Shown here piece by piece: positions 8,280-17,070 of a DNA stretch of 64,000 nucleotides. Source of the DNA: Gordonia hongkongensis (GTDB lineage: Bacteria > Actinomycetota > Actinomycetes > Mycobacteriales > Mycobacteriaceae); NCBI RefSeq assembly GCF_023078355.1, contig NZ_CP095552.1:4154001-4218000 (forward strand), given 5' to 3'. Below the pieces are notes generated by a model that was given only the letters and a program-made list of their open reading frames with translations, was not told the DNA's origin and made no database searches. Both the position numbers and the translations under genes were made by a program. How positions within the stretch are numbered: position 1 is the stretch's first letter; every line of letters starts with the position of its first letter.

Positions 8280-9452
8280 TCACATCAGCGAACGGAGGCC
8301 CGGTTCGCTGTCTGACCGCGGGGGCGGGGCGGCGCGGAGGAATTCGTCGGTGGCCTGTCGGATGCTGCCCGAGATGGCATGTCCGACATGGCTACCGGAG
8401 TACCAGTGGACTTTCCCACCCCAGTGATTGTGTAGCTGCTGGGCGGCGGTCACGGAGGTCACCCGGTCGTTGAGCGCCGCGACCACCATGCGGCGTTCTG
8501 GTGTCGGAACCGGCTCCACGGACAGTGGGTTGATGACCGACGAGACCGCGCGAACCGGTTCGCTGCGCATCAACGACGCTAGATGGCGTCCCTTGGACCC
8601 GCCGCGCTCCATGTGATGAGCCAGGGTGGCATGCATCTCCAGCATCGGCACGACGGCTAGCACCGAGCTGATACGGGGGTCCATCGAGGCGACCATCGCG
8701 GCGATCGGTCCGCCGAGCGACGTCCCCGCGATAGCGATGTCGGCGGGTTCCTGACTCTCGATCCACGTGATGAGCGAGCGGATCTCGGCAATCGCCCGGA
8801 TGGTGATGACAGTGTTGACCAATGGGTCGAACCCCGGATAGGCCACCTTCTCGACTCGCCGGGAACCGTGGGCGGGCAGGACGGGGAAGACCACGTCGTA
8901 ACCGAGCTTGTTGTACAGGTTGGCCGCGCGGAACGCGTAGAGATCGTCGGCCCGACCCTGAGCCGCCCCATGGACCCAGATCAACCAGCGGCGACCGGCG
9001 CGTCGTCGTGACAGCACCCGCACCGAGGCGATCCCGTCGGCGTAGGGGTCGGCCGCGGCGATCGATTCCAGGAGCGGCACCGCCACCGAGTAGTCGATGT
9101 GATCGAACGAGGTGGTCCCGAAGGTCTTCCGGTTGCGGGAGACGATGCCGGGTGGGCCGGGGTCGAGGTGGACTCGCGACGGACCGAGGGCAGCCAGTTC
9201 ATCTGCGACACCGACACATCGGTCGACGCAGTCTTCCACGAAGTCGATCGGCGGGATGTCCCGGATCACCGAGTTGACCGCGATGAACAGCTCGTCGACG
9301 GCGGTCTCCCCGACCATCCGCGGACCGCAGTCCGCCGGCGGGACGCCCGTCGCGGGATCCCCGCGGCCGGCCGCACGCGAACTGCCGATCGCACGGGGCA
9401 GCACTTTCGCGAACAACCCCAGTCGTGCTGCTCCCGACTCCCAGTCGATCAA
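8280..9452 (-). CDS. Alpha/beta hydrolase, probable lipase/esterase
   Basis: About 390 residues. Catalytic elements of a cytoplasmic alpha/beta hydrolase are visible: oxyanion-type WLIWVHGAAQG, nucleophile elbow AGTSLGG, an acid-bearing strand MVVAALNDRVTS and a late histidine in WYSGSHVGHA. The start is uncertain. A TTG at 9452 overlaps the WS/DGAT stop by 4 nt and gives the full conserved N-terminus, while a GTG 16 codons later is also possible. It is the last gene of a four-gene minus-strand operon (acyltransferase, acyl-CoA ligase, WS/DGAT, hydrolase). Release of acyl chains from stored neutral lipids is a reasonable but unproved role. Confidence 0.8.
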   Translation of the reverse strand: MIDWESGAARLGLFAKVLPRAIGSSRAAGRGDPATGVPPADCGPRMVGETAVDELFIAVNSVIRDIPPIDFVEDCVDRCVGVADELAALGPSRVHLDPGPPGIVSRNRKTFGTTSFDHIDYSVAVPLLESIAAADPYADGIASVRVLSRRRAGRRWLIWVHGAAQGRADDLYAFRAANLYNKLGYDVVFPVLPAHGSRRVEKVAYPGFDPLVNTVITIRAIAEIRSLITWIESQEPADIAIAGTSLGGPIAAMVASMDPRISSVLAVVPMLEMHATLAHHMERGGSKGRHLASLMRSEPVRAVSSVINPLSVEPVPTPERRMVVAALNDRVTSVTAAQQLHNHWGGKVHWYSGSHVGHAISGSIRQATDEFLRAAPPPRSDSEPGLRSLM

Positions 9453-10906
9453 CTCGCCTCCTGCGCCATCGCGGTACTGTTCTCGTCCTCGTCGGCGGTC
9501 GTCCGTCCGAGCGCATCGGCGGCCTCGGCGACCGCGTCGGCCACCCGCCGCAAGAAGCCGGCCGGGTCGGGCATCGACTCCGGTGTCGCGATGAGGCCCA
9601 TGCTGAGCCTGCCGGCATAGCTGTAGGTGGTGAGGTTGACGTCGGCGGGTGCGATGGCCAGCGCGAACGAGATCCAGTCGACGACCTCGATGTCCCCGAC
9701 CCACCGCGTGGTGCGCGGACCCGGCATGTTGGCGGTGGTGATGTTGTTCATCACCAGCGGCGCGCGATTCGCGGCCAGACCGCGGAAGGTCGGGCCGAGC
9801 CGTCCGGTGTAGGTGGCCAGCGCGTCGGTGAGATCGAAGCCGACCTCGCGCCGGCATCGAACAGTCGCCGCGCAGCTCTCACCGGTGGCCGCGATCCGCT
9901 CGATCGGGTCGGCCAGATCCGACCTGAGATAGGCCATCGCGGTGGCGATCTCGTTGCCGTGCACACGGGTGGAGGCCAGGTCCTTGCATACCCCGAAGAT
10001 CGAGACCGACACTCCCGGCTCCTCGCCGCGAGCGATGAGTTCCGCCCGGATCGCACCGGCGATGACACCGTGCAGAGCCCCGTTCACGGTGTTTCCGGTG
10101 GCCAGCGCGAGTCGCTGGACGGCGGCGAGCGGGATGTCGCCGGACGCACACACGCGTTCGGCGCCGCTGCGGGCGTTGAAACTCGTCCGACGGACCGTCA
10201 GGGGTTTCGGGATGAGTTCGGCATCGCCGGCCCGGCGTTTCGCGACAACCGCACGCGCCAGTGCCGACGCTGCCGACGGCAGGCGACGAACCATACGCCA
10301 GGATTCCGAACGCGCTGCGCGCGTGAGCTCGTCGTCGTCGTGCTCGATGCGGGTCGCGGAGATCGGCGCCTGCTCGACCCGCTCATCCGGACCGGCGGTC
10401 GCGGCCATGAACGTGTTGAGTGCGGCGAGACCGTCGGCGACGGCGTGATGGACGCGGACGACGACCGCCTGCCGCCCACCGGCGAGACCGTGCACGAGGG
10501 TCAGTCCCCAGAGCGGCCGACTCCGATCGAGTTGCCGGACGGCGAGCTCGGACAGGATCGCGTCCAGCTCGGCACGTCCCCCCGGTGCGGCGGCGGAACG
10601 CTCGTCCAGGTGCCGGCGCACGTCGAAGTCGTTGTCGTGCACCCAGAAGGGACGGGCGCCGTGTCCGCGAGCCCACGCGAGCCGCTGGGTCGCGCGCGGG
10701 AACATGCCGAGGTAGTCGGGCAGGACGTCGGCGATCTCGGTGAGATCGAGGGGCCGGCCACGACGGGAGGTGTCGAGCACCGCGACCTTCAGTGTGTGCA
10801 TCGGGGTCGACGCCGATTCCATGTTCAGCATCAGCGCGTCGGGACCGGACATCCGTTCGGCGTCCAGAACACCGGTGGAGCGGTCGATCTGCTTGACAGC
10901 GTGCAT
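9449..10906 (-). CDS. WS/DGAT family O-acyltransferase (wax ester/triacylglycerol synthase)
   Basis: A 485-residue enzyme of the bifunctional wax ester synthase/acyl-CoA:diacylglycerol acyltransferase family. The catalytic HHxxxDG is present as VRVHHAVADGLAAL near residue 150. The family opening (GPDALMLNMESASTPMH) and the late APLVMNNITTANMPGP, close to the conserved ND/PLW-type C-terminal region, are also visible. It transfers acyl groups from acyl-CoA to diacylglycerol or fatty alcohols at the membrane or lipid-droplet surface. The start at 10906 leaves 3 nt after the acyl-CoA ligase stop. A start 18 codons later (MSGPDAL) would also give a complete domain. Confidence 0.92.
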   Translation of the reverse strand: MHAVKQIDRSTGVLDAERMSGPDALMLNMESASTPMHTLKVAVLDTSRRGRPLDLTEIADVLPDYLGMFPRATQRLAWARGHGARPFWVHDNDFDVRRHLDERSAAAPGGRAELDAILSELAVRQLDRSRPLWGLTLVHGLAGGRQAVVVRVHHAVADGLAALNTFMAATAGPDERVEQAPISATRIEHDDDELTRAARSESWRMVRRLPSAASALARAVVAKRRAGDAELIPKPLTVRRTSFNARSGAERVCASGDIPLAAVQRLALATGNTVNGALHGVIAGAIRAELIARGEEPGVSVSIFGVCKDLASTRVHGNEIATAMAYLRSDLADPIERIAATGESCAATVRCRREVGFDLTDALATYTGRLGPTFRGLAANRAPLVMNNITTANMPGPRTTRWVGDIEVVDWISFALAIAPADVNLTTYSYAGRLSMGLIATPESMPDPAGFLRRVADAVAEAADALGRTTADEDENSTAMAQEAS

Positions 10907-10909
10907 GAT

Positions 10910-12562
10910 TCAGCTCACCTTTCGTTCGGTCGACGGGGCGGACGGGAGTTCGCGTTTGAGGATCTTGCCGGTGGCATTGCGCGGCAGTTCGTCGAGGAAG
11001 TGGACGTCGCGGGGGACCTTGAACCCGGCGAGCTGTTCTCGCACGTGCCGCTGGATGTCCTCGGCGCCGATCTCGGCCTCCGGTGCTCGCACCACATGGG
11101 CGACGAGACGCTGGCCGAACCTGTCGTCGTCGACCCCGGTCACCGCGACCTCGACCACCTCGTCGAGAGCCCCGATGACCAACTCGACCTCGAGGGGATA
11201 CACGTTCTCCCCACCGGAGACGATCATCTCGTCGTCGCGGCCGACGACGAACAGCAGCCCGTTCTCGTCGAAGCGGCCGACATCGCCCGACACCATGTGT
11301 CCGTCGCTGAATGCCTTGGTGTCCGAGCTGGTGTAACCGTCGAACCCGGAGTTGTTCGCGACCACGATGCGCCCGACCTCGCCGACGGGGACCTCGCGGT
11401 CGTCGTCGTCCAGGATGCGAACACTCGTACCCGCGAGCGGCCGCCCGGCGGTCTCCGGCGCGGTGCGCAGATCGGTTGGGGTGGCGGTGGTGATGAGACC
11501 CGCCTCGGTGGCGTTGTAGCTGTTGTAGACCACGTCGCCGTACCGGTCCAGGAATGCGACGAGAGCGTCGGAGCGCATCCGCGATCCGCTCGCGGTGGCG
11601 AAGCGCAGTGTCGGCATCGGGTGGTCGTCGAGGACGTCGTCGGGGAGGTCCGTGATGCGTTCGAGCATCACCGGAACCACGGCGAGGCCGGTGGCCCCGT
11701 GGTCGCGGACCATGTCGAGCGTCGCCACGGGATCGAAGCGACGGCGCATGATCATAGTGCACGTCATCGTCGCCGCGATGGCCACCTGCCCGAAACCCCA
11801 TGCGTGGAAGACCGGGGCCGCGATGACGATGGACTCGCCTGCGCGCCAGGGAATCCGGTCGAGCATCGCGGCGAGGGACGCCACGTCGGTGCTTCCGCCT
11901 CGGCGCGCACCCTTGGGCGTTCCGGTGGTTCCCGAGGTCAGCAACACGATCCGGCCGGCACGATCGGGCCGCGCGGGTCGCGCGCCGCGATTCGCGCCGA
12001 TCAGTCCGTTGACGGTGACACCTTGCGACGACTCGTACTCCGTCCATGCACGGATGCGCCGCAGTTCCGGAAGTCGTTGCGCCGCGCCCTCGACGACGGT
12101 GTCGAACTCGTCGTCGGCGATGAGCACGTCTGCCTGTTCACGTTCGAGGACGTCGGCGAGCTGGGGTCCGGCGAACCCGGTGTTGAGGAGTACCGCGTCG
12201 GCACCGAGCCGGGACGTCGCGGCGAGCGCCTCGATGAGACCGCGGTGGTTGCGGCAGAGGATGGCGACGGTGCCGACGGTCGTGCCGGGTAGATCGCGCA
12301 GACCGACGGCGAGCGCGTCACAGCGGGCATCGAGCTCGCGCCAGGTGAGTTGTCCCGCCTCGTCGATGAGGGCGAGTCCGTGGGGGTCGCGCGCCGCGGC
12401 GAGGCCGATCCCGCTCACCGGCGAGGCGCCGCCGTGCCGACGGAGGTTGAGCCCCATGCGGACATAGCGATCGACCCGGAGCGAACCGAGAAAGCCGCTG
12501 CGGACGAGGGTGCGAACGAGCCACATCTGTGTGGTGACGCGATCGCGGAGTTGCGAGATCAC
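10910..12562 (-). CDS. Fatty-acid--CoA ligase (AMP-binding, FadD type)
   Basis: A 550-residue ANL-superfamily enzyme. The P-loop-like A3 motif is LLTSGTTGTPKGA near residue 215. Further motifs are the YNSYNATEAG region (A5), a GDVGRFDENGLLFVVGRDDEMIVSGGENVYPLEVE block (A7-A8) and the C-terminal lysine of NATGKILKREL (A10). The N-terminal about 50 residues (MWLVRTLVRSGFLGSLRVDRYVRMG) are the amphipathic lead seen in mycobacterial FadDs of this group. It activates fatty acids to acyl-CoA, giving substrate to the acyltransferases on either side (3-nt and 16-nt gaps). Acyl chain preference cannot be read. Confidence 0.92.
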   Translation of the reverse strand: MISQLRDRVTTQMWLVRTLVRSGFLGSLRVDRYVRMGLNLRRHGGASPVSGIGLAAARDPHGLALIDEAGQLTWRELDARCDALAVGLRDLPGTTVGTVAILCRNHRGLIEALAATSRLGADAVLLNTGFAGPQLADVLEREQADVLIADDEFDTVVEGAAQRLPELRRIRAWTEYESSQGVTVNGLIGANRGARPARPDRAGRIVLLTSGTTGTPKGARRGGSTDVASLAAMLDRIPWRAGESIVIAAPVFHAWGFGQVAIAATMTCTMIMRRRFDPVATLDMVRDHGATGLAVVPVMLERITDLPDDVLDDHPMPTLRFATASGSRMRSDALVAFLDRYGDVVYNSYNATEAGLITTATPTDLRTAPETAGRPLAGTSVRILDDDDREVPVGEVGRIVVANNSGFDGYTSSDTKAFSDGHMVSGDVGRFDENGLLFVVGRDDEMIVSGGENVYPLEVELVIGALDEVVEVAVTGVDDDRFGQRLVAHVVRAPEAEIGAEDIQRHVREQLAGFKVPRDVHFLDELPRNATGKILKRELPSAPSTERKVS

Positions 12563-12578
12563 CGTCGTCTCCTGGTGA

Positions 12579-13376
12579 TCAGCCGATGACCGGGAATCGG
12601 CGCTTGCGGGCGAGGTCGTCCAGTGCGTGCTGCATGCGTTTGCGGACCATCTGGTCCACCTCGTCGTGTTCGGGGTTGTTGCCGAACTCGGCGGTGATGT
12701 CGATCGGGTCGAGGACCTCGGTGACCAGCTTCGACGGCAACGGGATGTTCGGCGGGAGGTGCGCGGTCAGACCGAACGGGAAGCCGAGCGCGAACGGAGC
12801 GGTGTCGGTGCGGATCAGCTTGTCGAGCCGCAGTATCCGGGCCAGCGTGTCACCGCGGTTGAGGAACAGCTGCGTCTCCTGGCCCCCGATGGTGACGATC
12901 GGGACGATCGGGACGCCCGCCTCGAGTGCGGTGCGGATGTACCCGGTCCGACCGTGGAAGTCGATCGTCGCGCTCTGGCTGCTCGGCCGCAGCGCCTCCC
13001 ACTCCCCGCCGGGGAACACGATGGTGGCCGCGCCGGACCGCAGGGCGGCGACCGCGTTCTTCGGGTGAGCCGGCAGGAACCCGACCTTTCCGAAGATCTG
13101 TTTGCCCGATCCGGTGAAGATGAGGTCGTGGGCCAGGGTGTACAACGGCCGGTCCGCCCCGAACTCGTCGGCAAAGGCCACGCTGATCACCGGGACGTCG
13201 AAGGCCATCAGACCGCCCGAGTGGTTGGACACGAGGAGGGCACCGCCGTCGGGCACCTTGTCCATGCCCCGGACCTCGGAGCGGAAGTAGGTCTTGGCCA
13301 CGAGCTTGAGCACGGGCAGCACCCGCTTCACCCAGGTCTCGTCGCGTGCGGTGAGGTCGAAGGTCTCGGCACTCAT
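12579..13376 (-). CDS. Lysophospholipid/glycerol-phosphate acyltransferase (PlsC family)
   Basis: I chose the ATG at 13376, preceded by a good GGAGA site, giving 265 residues. A longer reading to 13532 runs through the regulatory boxes. Family motifs are NHSGGLMAFD (the NHxxxxD catalytic block, with S in the second variable place), VGFLPAHPKN, and VFPGGEWEALRP (the FPEG-like block, here FPGGE). It probably acylates lysophosphatidic acid or a related acceptor at the membrane. It heads the operon with the acyl-CoA ligase, WS/DGAT and hydrolase. Two KstR-like boxes lie 105-143 nt upstream of its start. Confidence 0.87.
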   Translation of the reverse strand: MSAETFDLTARDETWVKRVLPVLKLVAKTYFRSEVRGMDKVPDGGALLVSNHSGGLMAFDVPVISVAFADEFGADRPLYTLAHDLIFTGSGKQIFGKVGFLPAHPKNAVAALRSGAATIVFPGGEWEALRPSSQSATIDFHGRTGYIRTALEAGVPIVPIVTIGGQETQLFLNRGDTLARILRLDKLIRTDTAPFALGFPFGLTAHLPPNIPLPSKLVTEVLDPIDITAEFGNNPEHDEVDQMVRKRMQHALDDLARKRRFPVIG

Positions 13377-13480
13377 CGGTCCATCTCCTGTGGGATCGAT
13401 TTCGCGGTTCGCGCGGATCACCGCTGGATCGGTCGGAGCCAGATGTCCGACCGGGGTCGATGTCCTCGGAACCGCAAAAT

Positions 13481-13518
13481 GAGAACACGTTCTAGTGGTT
13501 AAATTAGAACACGTTCTA
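13481..13518. promoter_or_regulatory. Two KstR-like operators between divergent genes
   Basis: Two copies of the palindrome AGAACACGTTCT lie 24 nt apart. The second, TAGAACACGTTCTA (13505-13518), fits the published KstR consensus TnnAACnnGTTnnA in full. The first, GAGAACACGTTCTA (13481-13494), misses only the leading T. KstR is the TetR-type repressor of sterol catabolism in mycobacteria and rhodococci. The site sits between the PlsC operon (minus) and the thioesterase gene (plus) and could control both. A perfect third box occurs at 31551. Confidence 0.85.
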
Positions 13519-13572
13519 CTTTGCGTCGCCACACTTCGTTACCCATGCCACAACTGACTGATCGGTAGCCTT

Positions 13573-14214
13573 ATGGACTTCATCCTGGAGGACATCTCCG
13601 AAGCGGAGGTCGCGCGTCGCCGCGCGGTCTACACCCCTCTCACCGACACCGTCCGGGACCTCGTCGACGCGGTGATCCGCACCGAGGTCGCCGAGGAGGA
13701 CCTCGACGAAGCGCGCCGACGGATCGCCGACGTGGTGGCCGATTTGCGGAGAAGCCAGATGGACGGGGCCTTCGGGGTGCGACACACCCGCGAGAACACC
13801 GGGATGGCCTGGGGAAATGCGGTCATCGGCGTGCGCAATGCGCTCGCGCCACCGCTCGACGTGGTGCATGTCGCCGACGGGGTCCGCAGTAAGTTCACGC
13901 TGGGAGCGGCCTACGAGGGGCCGCCCGGTCAGGTGCACGGCGGGGTGTGCGCGATGGTCCTCGATCACGTCCTCGGCAATGCGGCCAGTGTCGAGGGGCC
14001 GTGCTACACCGGCACCCTCACCGTCCGGTACGGGCGACCGACGCCCCTGGGCGCACTGGTCGCGCAGGCGTCGGTGACCGAGCAGAACGGACGCAAACGC
14101 ATCGTCCGCGGCACGATCTCCGACGCCGACGGGGTGACCTGCGAGGCCGAAGGGGTGTTCATCGTGCCCCGCTCCGCGGTCGACGTCCCGTCGGTGCGCT
14201 GGTCGGCGGGCTGA
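13573..14214 (+). CDS. PaaI-family (hotdog-fold) thioesterase
   Basis: A 213-residue protein whose C-terminal about 130 residues form a hotdog domain. The segment GPPGQVHGGVCAMVLDHVLGNAA is the HGG-type signature of PaaI/4-hydroxybenzoyl-CoA-like thioesterases. It is followed by YTGTLTVRYGRPTPLGALVAQASV and a final EAEGVFIV strand. The N-terminal about 80 residues are helical and charged and not part of the minimal fold. It would cleave acyl-CoA thioesters. It faces away from the PlsC operon across the KstR-like boxes, and its stop shares one base with the next start (TGATG). Confidence 0.85.
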   Translation: MDFILEDISEAEVARRRAVYTPLTDTVRDLVDAVIRTEVAEEDLDEARRRIADVVADLRRSQMDGAFGVRHTRENTGMAWGNAVIGVRNALAPPLDVVHVADGVRSKFTLGAAYEGPPGQVHGGVCAMVLDHVLGNAASVEGPCYTGTLTVRYGRPTPLGALVAQASVTEQNGRKRIVRGTISDADGVTCEAEGVFIVPRSAVDVPSVRWSAG

Positions 14215-15284
14215 TGCGAGCCGCGGTTACCGCCCCCGCAGAGTCCGGCCCAGGAGAGTCCGGCCCAGGAGAGTTCGGCCCAGGACAGTTCGGCCCAGGC
14301 GGATTCGTCGTCGAGCACCGTCCGGATCCGACGCCTGGACCCGGCGAACTCGTTCTGCGGGTCGCGGCGAACGGGATCTGCGGTTCCGACCTGTCGACCG
14401 CGCCGCTGCTCCCGGCCGGCACGATCATGGGCCACGAGTTCGCCGGCGAGGTCGTCGGCATCGGGCCCGCGGACCCGGACGTCCCCCACGCCTTCCGGGT
14501 CGGCGACGCCGTGGCCGCCATGCCGGTCATCGGGTGCCATCGGTGCCGCGCCTGTCTCACCGGTGACGTCGCCCGCTGCCCGTCTGCGCGCACCCTCGGA
14601 CTCGGCGTCCTACCCGGCGGACTCGCCGAGTTCGCGGTGGTCGGTGCCGCCGAGAGTGTCCTACTCGACGACATCGACCCGGTCGACGGCGCGCTGGTCG
14701 AGCCGCTGGCGGTGGGTCTGCACGCCGTCACCCGCGCGTCCGTCCGGCCCGGCGACCGGGTGCTGGTCCTCGGCGCCGGTCCCGTCGGCCTCGCGGCGTT
14801 GCACTGGCTCTCCCGCGGCGTGGCCACCGAACTCGTGTGTTCGGACCCGTCGCCGGGCAGGCGCGCGGCCGCACTCGATCTCGGCGCGTCCGCGGTGTGC
14901 GCTCCGGACGAACTCCCCGCCCAGGTCGAATCGGGCTTCGACGTGGTCGTCGAGTGCGTGGGCAAGCCGGGGATGATCGCGTCCGCCCTCGACGCGGTCG
15001 CGACCCACGGCACAGTGGTCATCGCGGGCGTCTGCTTGAGCCCGGACACGTTCATGCCGGTGGCCGGAGTCGTCAAGGAGATCACCATGCACTTCGTCTC
15101 CTACTACACCAAGCGCGAGTTCGACACCGCCGCAGCGGAGTTGAACAAGGGCGCGATCGGGTCGTCGACGCTGGTCAGCGGGATCGTGGGGCTCGACGAG
15201 ACCGATCGCGTCGTCCGCGAGCTCTCGGCGCCCAACGACCACCGCAAGGTGCTGATCGCGCCCGGGGTGTCCACGGTCGGCTGA
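14214..15284 (+). CDS. Zinc-dependent alcohol dehydrogenase (MDR family) with repeated N-terminal insert
   Basis: A 356-residue medium-chain dehydrogenase. It shows the catalytic-zinc region NGICGSD, GHEFAGEVVG, a structural-zinc loop with four Cys (CHRCRACLTGDVARC) and the Rossmann motif VLGAGPVGLAAL near residue 185. The substrate is unknown; a secondary alcohol or polyol is usual for this type. The N-terminus is odd. Between the first strand and FVVEHRPDPTPGPGEL there is a four-fold ESGPG-type repeat that homologues normally lack. The ATG at 14214 overlaps the thioesterase stop, supporting an operon under the same promoter region. Confidence 0.87.
   Translation: MRAAVTAPAESGPGESGPGEFGPGQFGPGGFVVEHRPDPTPGPGELVLRVAANGICGSDLSTAPLLPAGTIMGHEFAGEVVGIGPADPDVPHAFRVGDAVAAMPVIGCHRCRACLTGDVARCPSARTLGLGVLPGGLAEFAVVGAAESVLLDDIDPVDGALVEPLAVGLHAVTRASVRPGDRVLVLGAGPVGLAALHWLSRGVATELVCSDPSPGRRAAALDLGASAVCAPDELPAQVESGFDVVVECVGKPGMIASALDAVATHGTVVIAGVCLSPDTFMPVAGVVKEITMHFVSYYTKREFDTAAAELNKGAIGSSTLVSGIVGLDETDRVVRELSAPNDHRKVLIAPGVSTVG
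14241..14300 (+). repeat. 15-bp tandem repeat x4 inside the alcohol dehydrogenase gene
   Basis: Four 15-bp units (GAGTCCGGCCCAGGA and variants) stand end to end at 14241, 14256, 14271 and 14286. They encode ESGPG, ESGPG, EFGPG and QFGPG. The first two units are identical and the third and fourth differ by one and three bases, as expected for a growing in-frame minisatellite. The frame is kept, so the enzyme gains a flexible Gly-Pro loop. Confidence 0.95.
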
Positions 15285-15328
15285 TCGGCACTCGCGGCCG
15301 CCCGCGCAACCGGCGTACGGTCACTCGG

Positions 15329-16243
15329 GTGAACAGTGCCGTCCCCGAAGCCCCCGAGCCGTTCAGCACCGACGAGGCGCGGCAGGTGCGCGCGATCTCT
15401 GCCGAGCTGGGCCTGCCGGGCATCGTCGACGTCCACACCCACTTCATGCCGCGACCGGTGATGGACAAGGTGTGGGCCTATTTCGATGCCGTCGGGCCGT
15501 TGGTCGGACGGGAGTGGCCGATCACCTACCGCGCCGACGAGGACGTCCGCGTCGCCACCCTGCGCGACTTCGGGGTGCGGGCCTACTCGTCCCTGGTCTA
15601 TCCACACAAACCGAACATGGCCGAGTGGCTGAACGGCTGGGCGCACGACTTCGCCGCCAACCACGACGACTGCCTGCACACGGCGACGTTCTATCCCGAG
15701 GAGTCCGCCCACACCTACGTCTCCCGCGCCATCCAAGCCGGCACGCAGGTCTTCAAATGCCACATCCAGGTCGGCGACTTCGCCCCGACGGATTCGCTGC
15801 TCGACGGGGTGTGGTCGCAGATCGCCGACTCCCAGGTTCCGGTCATCATCCACTGCGGTTCCGGGCCCGCCCCGGGGACGTACACCGGACCCGACCCCAT
15901 CCGCGAACTGCTGCACCGGTTTCCGTCGTTGCCACTGATCGTCGCGCACATGGGGATGCCCGAGTACACCGCGTTCCTCGACCTCGCGTTGGAGTACCCC
16001 AACGTGCGCCTGGACACCACGATGGCGTTCACCGACTTCGCCGAAGAGGACGCCCCGTTCCCGTCGGACTACCTGCCGCGACTGGCCGACGCCGGCGACA
16101 AGATCTTGTTCGGCAGCGACTTCCCGAACATCCCCTACGGCTACACCCACGCCCTCGAGGCGATCATCCGCCTCGACCTCGGGGCCGAGTGGCTCCGAGA
16201 CGTGTTCTACCGCAACGGCTCCAGGCTCTTCGGGATCGGCTGA
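15329..16243 (+). CDS. Amidohydrolase family metal-dependent hydrolase
   Basis: The GTG at 15329 gives 304 residues. The amidohydrolase metal site is complete: HTHF in GIVDVHTHFMPRP near residue 36, a metal-bridging stretch QVFKCHIQVGDF, VIIHCGSG, LIVAHMGMPEY and the late aspartate in ILFGSDFPNIPYG. The layout is that of the ACMSD/gamma-resorcylate decarboxylase-like branch (Amidohydro_2), which hydrolyse or decarboxylate cyclic compounds. It follows the alcohol dehydrogenase after 44 nt on the same strand. Longer readings from 14837 lie within that gene. The product ends just before the converging ABC ATPase gene. Confidence 0.85.
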   Translation: MNSAVPEAPEPFSTDEARQVRAISAELGLPGIVDVHTHFMPRPVMDKVWAYFDAVGPLVGREWPITYRADEDVRVATLRDFGVRAYSSLVYPHKPNMAEWLNGWAHDFAANHDDCLHTATFYPEESAHTYVSRAIQAGTQVFKCHIQVGDFAPTDSLLDGVWSQIADSQVPVIIHCGSGPAPGTYTGPDPIRELLHRFPSLPLIVAHMGMPEYTAFLDLALEYPNVRLDTTMAFTDFAEEDAPFPSDYLPRLADAGDKILFGSDFPNIPYGYTHALEAIIRLDLGAEWLRDVFYRNGSRLFGIG

Positions 16244-16256
16244 CCGGGGCGAGCGC

Positions 16257-17066
16257 CTACAGCACCTGGGACAGGAACGCCCGCAGCCGATCCGACGTCG
16301 CGTCGTCGAAGACCTGTTCCGGACGCCCGGTCTCCACGACGGCACCGTGATCCATGAACAGCACGTTGTCGGAGACGTTGCGCGCGAAGCCCATCTCGTG
16401 GGTGACGACCACCATGGTCATCCCCTCGCTGGCAAGGTCGGCCATGAGCGCGAGGATCCCCTTGACCAGTTCCGGGTCGAGGGCGGAGGTCGCCTCGTCG
16501 AAGAACATGACCTCGGGGGTCATGGCGAGCGCACGGGCGATGGCCACCCGCTGCTGCTGGCCGCCGGAGAGGCGTGCCGGGCGCACATCGGCCTTGTTGG
16601 TCAGCCCGACGATCTCGAGCTGACGGAGCGCGACCTCGCGGGCCTCGTCCTTGCTCAGCCCCTTCAGCTTGCGCGGTCCGAGCGCGACATTGTCGACGAC
16701 GCTCTTGTGCGGGAACAGGTTGAAGTGCTGGAACACCATGCCGATCCGGCGTCGGAGTTCGTCCGGGTTGTCCTTCAGGACCGACCGGCCGTCGAGCAGG
16801 ATGTCGCCCTGGTCGGGTTCGTGCAGCCGGTTCAGCACGCGCAGGAGAGTGGACTTGCCCGAGCCCGACGGTCCGATGACCGTCGTCGTGGTGCCGGCGT
16901 CGACCTGGATGTCGACGCCCCGCAACACGTGGTGCTTGCCGAAGGACAGGTGCAGGTCGGTGCCGGTGAGCGAGACGGCCGTCCGGGTGGCGGTCGCACT
17001 CGGCGTCCGGGAGCCCGGCGTCTGGGAGCCCTCGGTGTCGGTCTCGGACTTGTTGAGATCAGGCAT
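16257..17066 (-). CDS. Amino-acid ABC transporter ATP-binding protein (GlnQ type)
   Basis: A 269-residue ATPase of the polar-amino-acid group. It has Walker [10 protein letters not shown] near residue 68, Q-loop [18 protein letters not shown] (typical of GlnQ/HisP), the signature LSGGQQQR, Walker [15 protein letters not shown] and the H-loop [10 protein letters not shown]. The first about 30 residues are a Ser/Thr-rich extension absent from E. coli GlnQ. It lies 4 nt downstream of the fused binding-protein/permease gene, and together they form a complete importer. The substrate is probably a polar amino acid such as Gln or Glu. Confidence 0.93.
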   Translation of the reverse strand: MPDLNKSETDTEGSQTPGSRTPSATATRTAVSLTGTDLHLSFGKHHVLRGVDIQVDAGTTTTVIGPSGSGKSTLLRVLNRLHEPDQGDILLDGRSVLKDNPDELRRRIGMVFQHFNLFPHKSVVDNVALGPRKLKGLSKDEAREVALRQLEIVGLTNKADVRPARLSGGQQQRVAIARALAMTPEVMFFDEATSALDPELVKGILALMADLASEGMTMVVVTHEMGFARNVSDNVLFMDHGAVVETGRPEQVFDDATSDRLRAFLSQVL

Positions 17067-17070
17067 GGAC

